Of a DNA stretch of 45,542 nucleotides, positions 15,987 to 24,257 are shown in pieces. The notes beneath the pieces are model-generated. The model saw only the letters and a program-made list of their open reading frames with translations, did not search any database and had not been told where the DNA came from. The stretch spans positions 1 to 45,542 of the forward strand of contig MUCI01000064.1 in NCBI GenBank assembly GCA_002816575.1, read 5' to 3'. The position numbers and the translations under genes were made by a program. The stretch is from SAR202 cluster bacterium Casp-Chloro-G2 (GTDB lineage: Bacteria; Chloroflexota; Dehalococcoidia; Lucifugimonadales; UBA3495). The first letter of the stretch is position 1; each line of letters opens with the position of its first letter.

Positions 15987-17249
15987 ATGGCGGAAAACTC
16001 AATCACATCGACCGACGAAGAGCGCCTTGGCGTCCGCAGGTCCGCGCCGTTCGTCTTGAGCGGGTTGAGCGCGGGCCACGGAATCTTCCACTGGTTCAGC
16101 CAGAGCTTCTTCGTGATGCTGCCGGAGGTGGTCGCCACCTTTGGCCTGAGCGGACTCCAGGTGGGCGCGATCTCGGCCACCCGCGAGGTAATCTCGGGAA
16201 TGATTGCCCTTCCCGGCGGCGTGATAACGGACATGGTGCGGCGCCACTGGGGTCTGGTGCTGGCCGGCTGCATGGGTCTGTTCGGACTGGGCTGGCTAAT
16301 CATGGGGATCGCGCCGGTCTACCCGGTATTGCTATTGGGCATGGCGGCAGTCGCGGCGGCCGCCTCCATGTGGCATCTGCCCGCGGCGGCGGCGTTGTCG
16401 CGGCGGTTCGCTGACCGGCGCGGCTCCGCTCTATCCATCCATGGCGTCGGCGGCAATATCGGCGATGTGCTTGGCCCCGCATTGACCGGCGTTCTGCTGC
16501 TGTCCCTCAGTTGGAGGGGGGTCCTCAGCATCTACGCCGTGGTGCCGATGCTGCTGATATTCGTGGTGTTTTGGTCATTCCGGGATATTGGCCGCACGGC
16601 TTCTCAAGCCGCCCCTGCCGCCAGGTTCCGCGAACAGATGGCCAACACCCGCCTGTCCTTCGCGGAGCATCCCCGGCTGTGGGGAATCATGGCCGTGGCG
16701 GGCCTTCGAGGCATGGCCAATGTGGCGTTTCTTCCCTTTCTCGCTCTTTACCTGGGACTAGACGAGGAATTGGGCTTGGGCAATGCTGCACTGGGGCTGC
16801 ATATCGCGCTGCTTGTGGGCGTGGGGGTCGTGGCTGCGCCGGCCATCGGCTACCTATCGGACCGGGCCGGCCGGAAATTAGTGCTGGTGCCCGGCATGCT
16901 GACCCTGTGCGTTCTGACGGCGCTGCTGGTCCCGTTCGGTGACGGCATCGGGTTGATTGTTATCCTGGCGCTGCTGGGCATCTTCTTTTTCAGCGACCAG
17001 CCGATCCTGACCGCCGCGGCCCTGGACATAGTTGGCGACCGGGTTGCCGCCAGCACTCTTGGCGTGTTCTCTTTCTCCAGGTTCGTGCTTGCGGCCGCAT
17101 CCCCGTTGATCGGCGGCAAACTGTTCGATGAAGTGGGGATCGAATCCACCTTTTTCTACATCTCAGGCATCTACCTGCTGGGCACGATCGTGCTGCTGGC
17201 GGTCCCTCTCTCGGCGTCCAAAGCCACCAAGGATGGCGGCGAGGATTAG
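15987..17249 (+). CDS. MFS transporter
   Basis: A ~420-aa major facilitator permease with about 12 hydrophobic segments. After HGIFHWFSQSFFVMLPEVVATFGLSGLQVG comes the loop PGGVITDMVRRHWG (motif A-like G-x-x-x-D-x-x-x-R), and in the second half APAIGYLSDRAGRKLVLV, a clean motif A copy. The ATG at 15987 is chosen because the hydrophilic N-terminus starts there; no strong ribosome site is visible and starts at 15969 or 15915 are possible. It is divergent from the amidohydrolase, so it may import that enzyme's substrate. Transport direction and ligand are not determinable. Confidence 0.92.
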   Translation: MAENSITSTDEERLGVRRSAPFVLSGLSAGHGIFHWFSQSFFVMLPEVVATFGLSGLQVGAISATREVISGMIALPGGVITDMVRRHWGLVLAGCMGLFGLGWLIMGIAPVYPVLLLGMAAVAAAASMWHLPAAAALSRRFADRRGSALSIHGVGGNIGDVLGPALTGVLLLSLSWRGVLSIYAVVPMLLIFVVFWSFRDIGRTASQAAPAARFREQMANTRLSFAEHPRLWGIMAVAGLRGMANVAFLPFLALYLGLDEELGLGNAALGLHIALLVGVGVVAAPAIGYLSDRAGRKLVLVPGMLTLCVLTALLVPFGDGIGLIVILALLGIFFFSDQPILTAAALDIVGDRVAASTLGVFSFSRFVLAAASPLIGGKLFDEVGIESTFFYISGIYLLGTIVLLAVPLSASKATKDGGED

Positions 17250-17369
17250 CCTGGATCTAGGCAGGGTGATGCTGGGGCGCCGCTCAGACGCGCGGCGAGC
17301 ATTTCGTAGTCTCCGGGGGGGAGTAAATTGCCTCAAAGGGTGGGGCATCGGTCTCGGATAGGGCCCGCG

Positions 17370-17895
17370 CTATACGAACCAGCCCATCCCCTTGTGGTAG
17401 CCCCTGAGGTAGGCGATCTGCCCGCCGTGAACGCAATTATCGAAGCACAAAACTCCCAAAGAATGTGCCTATGGATGCCGGTGGCCGGGGCGGAACGTTT
17501 AGCTGGCGTTCCATATCGGTCACAGACAAAGCCCCGATATATTCACTGGCCGCCGCCTTAACGCCGGCGTAGTAGCCGACGAGCGATTCCTTGGCCGGAA
17601 GCTGCCAGGCCGCGACCTGTTCTTTGGTCCAACCCTGCCCCGTATTGTCGATACCGCCGTCGAGGCCGAACTTGTCATTCCAACCGTCTTTGACCCACAA
17701 CTGAGGAACTTCCTGGCACCACGTATGCACAAAGCGGTCGACGACCCGGGTCATGTGCCAAAGGAGCCACCCCATGGAGTTTGACTCGTCGTTTAATCGG
17801 ACCCCGATCATTGCGTCGTCCACATCTTCCAGGGCTTTATCCACCATGGCCCAGTTACGCTCCAGGGCGGTTAGGGCAGTTTCTGCAGCTGACAT
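17370..17895 (-). pseudogene. DinB family protein, frameshifted near its C-terminus
   Basis: DinB/YfiT-like four-helix bundle proteins bind metal through three His and often act as thiol transferases or are of unknown role. The main frame from ATG 17895 reads GWLLWHMTRVVDRFVHTW, typical of the family, then stops at 17437. Shifting frame at the AAAA run (17449-17452 on the plus strand) restores CFDNCVHGGQIAYLRGYHK and GMGW to a TAG at 17370-17372, exactly the expected C-terminus with the third His ligand. One extra base therefore breaks the gene. It may be a real recent mutation, a sequencing or assembly indel at a homopolymer, or less likely a +1 programmed shift. It follows the MmgE/PrpD gene in reverse order on the same strand. 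Confidence 0.8.
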
Positions 17896-18033
17896 CTATT
17901 CGACTCCAAGCACCTGATGTTTCAGGGGATTAATCTACCGGCGACCAGCCTGGTTGTCCAACCAAGAGCACAAAGGCCAGCGGCCGCCATCGCCGCGCCC
18001 GACCGTGTCACCAACCGGTGTTGCCTACCGGTT

Positions 18034-19431
18034 TTATTTGATTGTGAGCTTGACGAGATGGTCGGCCCGGTCCTGGTTGTCGAGATCGCGGCAGGTCGCA
18101 ATGATCTCTTCGAACCGCGACTCAGGGATCGGCACACCGGGAATCACGCCGCGGATCCGCCGCGCCTCTTCATCGAAATCCCACATGAATTCGCGCCCGG
18201 TGGACTGTTTCGTATAGCTCTTGCCATCTTTGGTGAAGATGGTGATGCGGGGCCCAAAGAGCGTCATATCGTGCGACGGGATGATGGTAACCCGGTGCAT
18301 CAGTTCCAACACCTCCGGCGGGTCGCCTCCACCGTCCGCGGCGCCCATCTGCTGGCTCCGTAGCACCGGGAAACCCCGTTGGCAAACGCCGTACGCGGTG
18401 TAGTACTTGGTGCTCCCCGGCCCCGGCTCGCCGTCCTCCCGCCGGCTCGGGAAGGCCGGACTGGGATACTGGGTCTCAAGCCAGTTCACCACAGCCTCGA
18501 CGCGCTCAACGTTCTCATAGCGGACATCGTGCTCAGCACAGAGCTGGGCCGTCACGTCCACGTGGGCGATGTTGTAGCCGGCCGTTGAGTAGATGCGGTA
18601 GAGGGTTTCGAGGAACATCCAATCTTTCCCCAGCCCTTCGGTGATCTTGTCCAGGCTGGTCTGGGTGTCGCCAACAAAGCTGTGGGTAAGCCGGCCCGTG
18701 TTGTTGCCGGCATAGGCGTGATAGAAGCCGGCCTCGCCTTCAAGGGTGGTATCGCCGCCCACATGTCCCATCTGGGCCAGCGTCACCGCGAGCATGGCGT
18801 TTCGGACCGCGGCCCCCTCACGCAGAGCGCGGCCGCCGTTGCGAGGCCCTTCCAGGTTGCCCGCCGCCAGATGAACACAGAGCGCGATGGCGCTGTTCAC
18901 CTGGTCTTCGTTAAGGTCCATCATCTTTGCGGCGGCGATGGCCGGGCCGAAGATGCCGAACACCGGACCGGCATGAAATCCGCGGGCCATCACCGTGGGG
19001 ATGAAGTCGGACGCCAGCCGCTCCATGACTTCATAGCCGGCGGCAACACCGGTCAGGAATTCCTTGCCGGAGGCGCCGGCGGTTTCCGCGCCCACAAAGG
19101 CGCCCGGAAGTATGCTGGTGCCGGGGTGCGTGAGCATGCGGAAGGAGTCCAATTTACCGCCGGACATGGCCATCTCCGCATTGGCGAAGGCGGCGCCGCC
19201 CTTGGTCGCCGTTGTGCCGTCAACCATGATGGTGGCGCCCCGGCTCACGCCAGATTCTTCGGCGGTGATGAGCTGCACGGCCTGCTGGCCGCTGTGCGTC
19301 TGCGAGCCAAGGAGCACCGATGCAAGACTGTGAAGCGTGACGCCCTTGGCCCGGTCTATCACCGCAGGGGGAAGATCGTCATAGCGCAGTCCTACGACCC
19401 ACTGCGCAAGTTGCCGGCTGAGAGATTCCAT
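18034..19431 (-). CDS. MmgE/PrpD family protein
   Basis: A 465-aa member of the 2-methylcitrate dehydratase / cis-aconitate decarboxylase / iminodisuccinate epimerase family. N-terminal ESLSRQLAQWVVGLRYDDLP, the helical core with ANAEMAMSGGKLDSFR and HPGTSILPGAFVGAE, and GFHAGPVFGIFGPAIAAAKM are family features; the C-terminal domain contains AGYNIAHVDVTAQLC. Length matches the family (about 450-480 aa). GGAGAAAG precedes the ATG. No methylcitrate-cycle genes are nearby, so propionate use is not supported; many family members of this environmental type have unknown dehydratase or isomerase substrates. Confidence 0.92.
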   Translation of the reverse strand: MESLSRQLAQWVVGLRYDDLPPAVIDRAKGVTLHSLASVLLGSQTHSGQQAVQLITAEESGVSRGATIMVDGTTATKGGAAFANAEMAMSGGKLDSFRMLTHPGTSILPGAFVGAETAGASGKEFLTGVAAGYEVMERLASDFIPTVMARGFHAGPVFGIFGPAIAAAKMMDLNEDQVNSAIALCVHLAAGNLEGPRNGGRALREGAAVRNAMLAVTLAQMGHVGGDTTLEGEAGFYHAYAGNNTGRLTHSFVGDTQTSLDKITEGLGKDWMFLETLYRIYSTAGYNIAHVDVTAQLCAEHDVRYENVERVEAVVNWLETQYPSPAFPSRREDGEPGPGSTKYYTAYGVCQRGFPVLRSQQMGAADGGGDPPEVLELMHRVTIIPSHDMTLFGPRITIFTKDGKSYTKQSTGREFMWDFDEEARRIRGVIPGVPIPESRFEEIIATCRDLDNQDRADHLVKLTIK

Positions 19432-19548
19432 ATCTTTCTCCGATGTGTTGCTAGAGTTTTTCGTGCGCCTTGGAAATAAGGCCCTAAATGGCAGCCCAGG
19501 TAGTCTATCGCATCATCAAGATCGAGGGAGCTAGACGAACTCCCGGTC

Positions 19549-19576
19549 AAAAAATATCCTCAGCTCTTGACGGCTG
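19549..19576 (-). terminator. Weak terminator candidate downstream of the NHL gene
   Basis: On the minus strand CAGC and GCTG can pair around an 8-base loop, followed after GAGGATA-like sequence by a run of T residues (A-run 19549-19554 on the plus strand). The stem is only 4 bp, so the call rests mainly on the T-run and on position 61 bp after the NHL stop codon. Confidence 0.3.
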
Positions 19577-19636
19577 GGAAAGATCAAACCCTGCCTAGAT
19601 CACACCCTTGGTCCATGCGGTGACGCCCCAGTTCGG

Positions 19637-20671
19637 TCACCTCATGCCAACCACTCGGACACGGTGGTTGATGCCGTCGGCGATGTACAGATTGCCGTTC
19701 CGGTCGATCCCGCAGCCGTGTGGGCGCTCCAGCCCGGCCTCCGTGGCGCTTCCGCCATCGCCGTCGCCGCCCTGGTGTCCTCCGGCGATGGTCATCACGA
19801 TCCCGGTTTCGGCGTCGATAAGCCGGACGGCATTGTTCTCCGTGTCGACAACGATCACGTTGTCGTGATGGTCGCACCGGATGGCTTTGGGGGCACCCCA
19901 AGTGGCGGTCAGGGCTGGGCCGCCGTCCCCGCTGTAGCCAGGCTGGCCGGTCCCCGCGAAAGTGCTCATGATTCCGTTGGAATCCACTCTGCGGACGCCG
20001 TTGCCTTCCCTCTCGGCGATAAACGTGTCGCCCTTGCTGTTCACGCACACCGCCCTGGGTCCGAAGAGTGACGCTTCGGTGGCCGGCCGGCCATCGCCTT
20101 CCCGCCGTTTCTCGCCGTCGCCCGCGAAGGTGGTTATGATGCCGGTCTTCAGGTCCAGGCGGCGTATGCGCTGGTCCTGGATGTCGGCGATCAGCAGCCC
20201 GCCCTTGCCGTCCAAGAAGCAGTCGTTGGGTTCGCGCATCTGGGCCTGGGCGCCGGGGCCGCCGTCGCCTCCGTAGCCGGGTTCTCCGGTCCCGGCCACC
20301 GTGGTGATGACGCCGGTGGCGGCGTCGACCTTGCGGATAGCCGCGTTGAACCGGTCTACGATGTAAATATCGCCGTTGGTATCCACGGTTAGTGAATATA
20401 AGTTGTTCATGGTCGCCATCGTCGCGGGGCCGCCGTCGCCAGAGTACCCCGCCTCGCCGGTGCCCGCCACCGTGGTGATCACCTGCGTGGTCCTATCGAT
20501 ACGCCGTACCGTGTGGGTCCGTCCGTCGCAGATGTACAGATTGCCGTCCACATCGAACGCGCACCCGTAAGCCTCGCCGATCAGCGCCTGGGTTGCGGGG
20601 CCTCCGTCACCGGCGTAACCTTCCTGGCCCGTACCGACCACCGTGCAGATCTTTCCTAACTCGAAGTCCAT
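19637..20671 (-). CDS. NHL-repeat beta-propeller protein
   Basis: A 344-aa six-bladed propeller. Six repeats share the pattern GTGxxGYxGDGGPAT (for example GTGQEGYAGDGGPAT, GTGEAGYSGDGGPAT, GTGQPGYSGDGGPAL), each followed by a strand ending in D-x-x-G-N-L/I-Y-I-x-D, such as DVDGNLYICDGRTHTVRRID. No signal peptide or catalytic motif is visible. NHL propellers serve as binding scaffolds or, in a few cases, as lyases or lactonases. ATG 20671 is chosen with a GGGGCGGG stretch upstream; an in-frame TTG at 20683 is possible. It is the last gene of a minus-strand run starting at the LLM and hotdog genes. Function is unknown. Confidence 0.88.
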   Translation of the reverse strand: MDFELGKICTVVGTGQEGYAGDGGPATQALIGEAYGCAFDVDGNLYICDGRTHTVRRIDRTTQVITTVAGTGEAGYSGDGGPATMATMNNLYSLTVDTNGDIYIVDRFNAAIRKVDAATGVITTVAGTGEPGYGGDGGPGAQAQMREPNDCFLDGKGGLLIADIQDQRIRRLDLKTGIITTFAGDGEKRREGDGRPATEASLFGPRAVCVNSKGDTFIAEREGNGVRRVDSNGIMSTFAGTGQPGYSGDGGPALTATWGAPKAIRCDHHDNVIVVDTENNAVRLIDAETGIVMTIAGGHQGGDGDGGSATEAGLERPHGCGIDRNGNLYIADGINHRVRVVGMR

Positions 20672-20730
20672 GTCCCGCCCCAATGTTGAAATTTAGGTCC
20701 CGTAAGCGAACAGCGTTGGCCGTGGGGCTG

Positions 20731-21672
20731 CTACCGCCTGAAATGTGGAATCACGTCTTGGCCGATGGTGGTGATCGTTTGCAATGCCCGCTCACGTTCG
20801 TCCAAGGCGCACCGGAACAATACCTCGGTCACGCCGGCCGACTCCATGTCTTCCAGGTACGCGATGCATTCATCCGGGCCGCCGACCACCAACGACCGTT
20901 CCAGTTCAGCCGCGCCGAACCCACGGTAGCCATTTTTAAAAAGCGTCTGGGCCTCGCGGTGGCCGGCGGTTGAAGTCGGACCAAGATGCGCGTCACGCCG
21001 GAGCACGATGCTCATATCGTGCATGCCGCGGCCGCAGTCCGACACGGCTTGTTTGTACACCGCTATCCCCTTTTTCGCCACGTCCGGTGTGGAGCCTGGG
21101 GCGATCACCCATCCGTCCGCCATCTTAGCCGCCCTCCGTATCGCCGGTCTCGCGCTTCCGGCGATCCACATGGGCAGTGGCCGGGAGATGGGTTTGGGAT
21201 TCATGGAAACGGGGGCGTCGATGGAGTAGTGGCGGCCCCGGTAGGTGACTCCGTCGCCCGCCCAAAGCAGCTTCATGATCTCGAATGTTTCGACGAAGCG
21301 GGAGACCCGGTCTCCCTGGGTTGTTTGAAATGCCGTGAAAGCGGCGGGGTCGTATCCGAGAGCATTGATCACCGTGGTCCTGCCGCCGGAAATCACATCA
21401 AGGGTGGCCAGTTGCTCGGCAAGCAGCAGGGGATTGTAGAATGGCAGGAGGAAGAGCGGCAACAACCGCATGTTGCCACTGACCGGCGCAAGACTGGAGA
21501 TGGAGGGCAGCACTTGCAGGTAGTGGTTGTCGGTCAGATGGTGGTCGCCCAACGAGAATGAGTCGAACCCAAGCTGGGCCATGAGTCCAACTTCCTCGAC
21601 CAGGTTGGCCATGATCTTCAAGCTGTCCTGGTCGATAGGATAGCTCGAAGTTAATGACATGCCGATCTTCAC
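20731..21672 (-). CDS. LLM class flavin-dependent oxidoreductase
   Basis: A 313-aa luciferase-like protein closest in shape to the F420/FMN-dependent group. Features: MKIGMSLTSSYP, AQLGFDSFSLGDHHLTDNHY with the paired His, MRLLPLFLLPFYNPLLLAEQLATLDVISGGRT, and LLWAGDGVTYRGRHYSI. The start is GTG at 21672 and is well supported: GGAGGAAG lies seven bases upstream. A downstream ATG (residue 5) lacks spacing for that site. The hotdog gene ends 43 bp upstream on the same strand, so the two probably share a transcript. Substrate unknown. Confidence 0.92.
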   Translation of the reverse strand: MKIGMSLTSSYPIDQDSLKIMANLVEEVGLMAQLGFDSFSLGDHHLTDNHYLQVLPSISSLAPVSGNMRLLPLFLLPFYNPLLLAEQLATLDVISGGRTTVINALGYDPAAFTAFQTTQGDRVSRFVETFEIMKLLWAGDGVTYRGRHYSIDAPVSMNPKPISRPLPMWIAGSARPAIRRAAKMADGWVIAPGSTPDVAKKGIAVYKQAVSDCGRGMHDMSIVLRRDAHLGPTSTAGHREAQTLFKNGYRGFGAAELERSLVVGGPDECIAYLEDMESAGVTEVLFRCALDERERALQTITTIGQDVIPHFRR

Positions 21673-21715
21673 TTTGGCACTTCCTCCGGCGCACGGTCGT
21701 GGGGTGCGCAGCGGT

Positions 21716-22579
21716 CTAATTGACTATCTTGGCCCGTTCTTCCACGGTCGCGATCTTGAAGATGGTCCAATGCCTCAACTGGGCCAGCGCAACGCCTGCT
21801 TGGTCCACCAGGAGGACATCGTAGCTGGCAAAATGGTGGGCCTTTCGCTCGTAGGCGTCAAGCAGGTGCGCGCCTCCGATGACCGTGGTCCCGACCGGTA
21901 TCCTGCGGTGGTGCTGCACCCGGCTCCGGGTGTGCATGGAGCTTGGGACGGCGAAATTGTGCCGGAGAAGTTTCTCGGCCCACCCGGCGGTCCAAGAGGG
22001 ATGGGCGATGGCCTTCGCGCCGACAAACAATGGGTTGCCGGTGTGCTGTTTCTGAGCGATGAAATCTTTGGCTGTTTCCGGTGATAGTTCAAGCTCCATC
22101 GCCGACCAGTCTTTCCCGATCTCCGCATTCTCCAGTGTTAGGGGACCTTTGCTATCCGACTCACCTGCCGGAGTCATGGAGCGCGGTTTGGTGAGTTCGT
22201 GAAGCCACGGCGCCTTCCCCAGGCCGACCGTGCCGGCCACGCAGACATCGCCGGACTCATTGATCATCTCCACTTTCCAAGATTCGGCGGGCGAAGCTGG
22301 AATCAACCCGGTCAACGTGGCTCTAACCGTGAGGGTGTCGCCGGGGAAGGTGGGTTGCCGGAAGGAATACTCGGCCCAGCCATCTTCGAGCCAACCCTCA
22401 CCCAGCGCCTCCAGTATCGTGTCGGTGGCCCATCCCCAGACGGTGACGCCGCCGACCAGTGGGCCGTTAAACCCATAGGCCTTCGCGACTTCCGTCGAGT
22501 GGATCGGGTTGGTTATATCGGGGCTGTCATCGTTATCAAGATAGGCGACGACCGTCTTCTCGATTCTCGTTCCTGCCAT
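21716..22579 (-). CDS. MaoC-like hotdog-fold dehydratase/thioesterase family protein
   Basis: A 287-aa protein with two hotdog-like halves. The N-terminal half has NPIHSTEVAKAYGFNGPLVGG, matching the hydratase pattern (His, then A-x-x-x-G-F-x-x-P-x-x-x-G), and the beta-strand GDTLTVRATL. The C-terminal half ends in HHFASYDVLLVDQAGVALAQ. Enoyl-CoA hydration or a related acyl-thioester step is the family norm, but no CoA-ligase or dehydrogenase of beta-oxidation is nearby. GGACGG precedes the ATG. It sits between the cupin and an LLM oxidoreductase on the same strand, with small gaps, suggesting one operon. Confidence 0.82.
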   Translation of the reverse strand: MAGTRIEKTVVAYLDNDDSPDITNPIHSTEVAKAYGFNGPLVGGVTVWGWATDTILEALGEGWLEDGWAEYSFRQPTFPGDTLTVRATLTGLIPASPAESWKVEMINESGDVCVAGTVGLGKAPWLHELTKPRSMTPAGESDSKGPLTLENAEIGKDWSAMELELSPETAKDFIAQKQHTGNPLFVGAKAIAHPSWTAGWAEKLLRHNFAVPSSMHTRSRVQHHRRIPVGTTVIGGAHLLDAYERKAHHFASYDVLLVDQAGVALAQLRHWTIFKIATVEERAKIVN

Positions 22580-22629
22580 CGCGCCACCGTCCTATCATTG
22601 GAGTAATCTGGTTGGGAACGACGAAGAAA

Positions 22630-22992
22630 TCAGCCTTTGGGGAGCCAAGGGCCGTCTTCCAAGGGCACATTCATCGAGATCCGGGACCCTTGACCGATTC
22701 CCCGGGTGATATGCCCATGCCCGGTGGTGTCCTGGGCGATCAGGATATCGCCGGGACCGAGGCGTTTGACCGTCCCATCGGCCACTTCGATCTCGGAGAT
22801 GCCTTCCAGGTGCACGACGTACTGGATGCGGGATGCGTTGTGATAGTCGTCCATTGAAGGCGACTGGTTTTGATTCAGCCTGGTTGCGCCTTCCCCGATG
22901 TGCTTGACGATCTCGGCGAACTGATCGGTGGAAACGTCGATTAGGCGCGACTCGCCGTCGGCGGCCGGGTAAACCGTAACGATCTGGACCAT
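22630..22992 (-). CDS. Cupin domain protein
   Basis: A 120-aa single-domain cupin. The C-terminal half forms the usual barrel: HLEGISEIEVADGTVKRLGPGDILIAQDTTGHGHI, with the PGD turn and a His in TGHGH as possible metal ligand. Motif 1 His residues are less canonical (DDYHNASRIQYVVHL). TAGGAGGG precedes the ATG, a strong ribosome site. It is followed after 50 bp by the hotdog gene on the same strand. It may be a metal-dependent isomerase or oxygenase, or a simple small-molecule binding protein. Confidence 0.82.
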   Translation of the reverse strand: MVQIVTVYPAADGESRLIDVSTDQFAEIVKHIGEGATRLNQNQSPSMDDYHNASRIQYVVHLEGISEIEVADGTVKRLGPGDILIAQDTTGHGHITRGIGQGSRISMNVPLEDGPWLPKG

Positions 22993-23061
22993 CAGACCCT
23001 CCTAGTTATGTTGTCGTTATATTGTTCTCAAGGGAAATGTCCGGAGGCGGCTAAACTCGGG

Positions 23062-24228
23062 TCAGCGGTTCCCGGCCAGATAGGAATCGGTGGCCCGTTT
23101 CAGGCCGGCCCTACGGTTGGCTTGAAGCGCTTCCTTCATGCTGGCCGACCGCTGCTGGGAGTCGATGATCCCGGTGAGGCTGCCTTGGTATTGGGGCATG
23201 ACGTAGCGGGCCATCAACTCATAGCTGCGGTGCAACTTGTCGCGGGGCGCCCAGTCTTCCGCCCGCAAGAGCAGACCGCCGAACCCGCCGCTGGCTTCCT
23301 GAAGGCGCTCGATGCCGGCGATGCAATCGTCAGGGGTCCCCACGATCCACTGATTGTGCTCCACCATGTAGTCGACGACCTCGTTGGCGGGAACGTCGGG
23401 GATGGGATTGCCGTTGGTGCCGCCGGTGTATTCCGTCACCACACGGCCTGCGCCAATCCGGATGTCCTCGAATGCCTGCTCCCGGGTTTCGGCCAGATGA
23501 CACCCAACGGACAACCGCCAGTCTTCACGCCGCACGGTCTTCCCGTTGGCCGCCGCCGTCTCTTCGGCGATGGCCCACTGGTCCTTCAAAGAGGTGCTTC
23601 TGACGGCGTCGCGAGGCACGCTCAGCGAGATCACGGAGACCCCGTGCTTGCCGGCCAACAGCACCCCGGACGGGGACTGAACGGAGGCCACGGCCACCGG
23701 CAGCGTCGGCTTCTGGTAGGGCCGCAGCTGCAGCGTGGCGTCTTTCAACTTGAACCAGTCGGTCTCGCAAGTCACCGGTTCGCTGCCATCCAGGAGCCGC
23801 ATGATCACTCCCAGCGATTCGTCCATCATCTCCCGCTGCCGCTCGGGGTCGATGCAGAACATGTTGGCGTCCGACGCCAGAGCGCCGGGCCCAACGCCCA
23901 GCATCACCCGTCCGCGGGTCAGGTGGTCCAGCAACACCATGCGGTTGGCCACCATGTAGGGATGGTGGTAGGGCAGGCTGACCACGCCGGTGCCCAGGCG
24001 GATGTGGCGCGTGCGGCCGGCTGCGGCGGCGATGAATACCTCGGGGGACGCGATGGTCTCCCAGCCGCCGCTGTGGTGCTCTCCGATCCAGGCTTCATCG
24101 AACCCCAGGCTATCCAGCCACTCGATCAATTCCAGGTCGCGTTCCAGGGCCAGAGTGGGGTTCTCGCCCACCCGGTGAAAGGGGGCCATAAAAGTCCCGA
24201 AGGTCATGTTGTCAGTAAGGGAAGTCAA
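23062..24228 (-). CDS. LLM class flavin-dependent oxidoreductase
   Basis: A 388-aa luciferase-like monooxygenase of the longer type. Seen: FGTFMAPFHRVGENPTLALE, WLDSLGFDEAWIGEHHSGGW with the conserved E-H-H, HIRLGTGVVSLPYHHPY, RGRVMLGVGPGALASDA. The start is TTG at 24228: GGAGGAG lies six to eight bases upstream, whereas ATG 24207 has no ribosome site. It follows the oligopeptidase B gene with a 29-bp gap on the same strand and could be co-transcribed. The C-terminal tail is long and basic. The substrate is unknown. Confidence 0.92.
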   Translation of the reverse strand: MTSLTDNMTFGTFMAPFHRVGENPTLALERDLELIEWLDSLGFDEAWIGEHHSGGWETIASPEVFIAAAAGRTRHIRLGTGVVSLPYHHPYMVANRMVLLDHLTRGRVMLGVGPGALASDANMFCIDPERQREMMDESLGVIMRLLDGSEPVTCETDWFKLKDATLQLRPYQKPTLPVAVASVQSPSGVLLAGKHGVSVISLSVPRDAVRSTSLKDQWAIAEETAAANGKTVRREDWRLSVGCHLAETREQAFEDIRIGAGRVVTEYTGGTNGNPIPDVPANEVVDYMVEHNQWIVGTPDDCIAGIERLQEASGGFGGLLLRAEDWAPRDKLHRSYELMARYVMPQYQGSLTGIIDSQQRSASMKEALQANRRAGLKRATDSYLAGNR

Positions 24229-24257
24229 TTTGATCTCCTCCGTCCAGTTTGAATCTA

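Noticed and set aside
18034-19431. Methylcitrate-cycle PrpD
   Set aside because: Family membership is clear, but no prpB or prpC is nearby, so the specific function is not supported.
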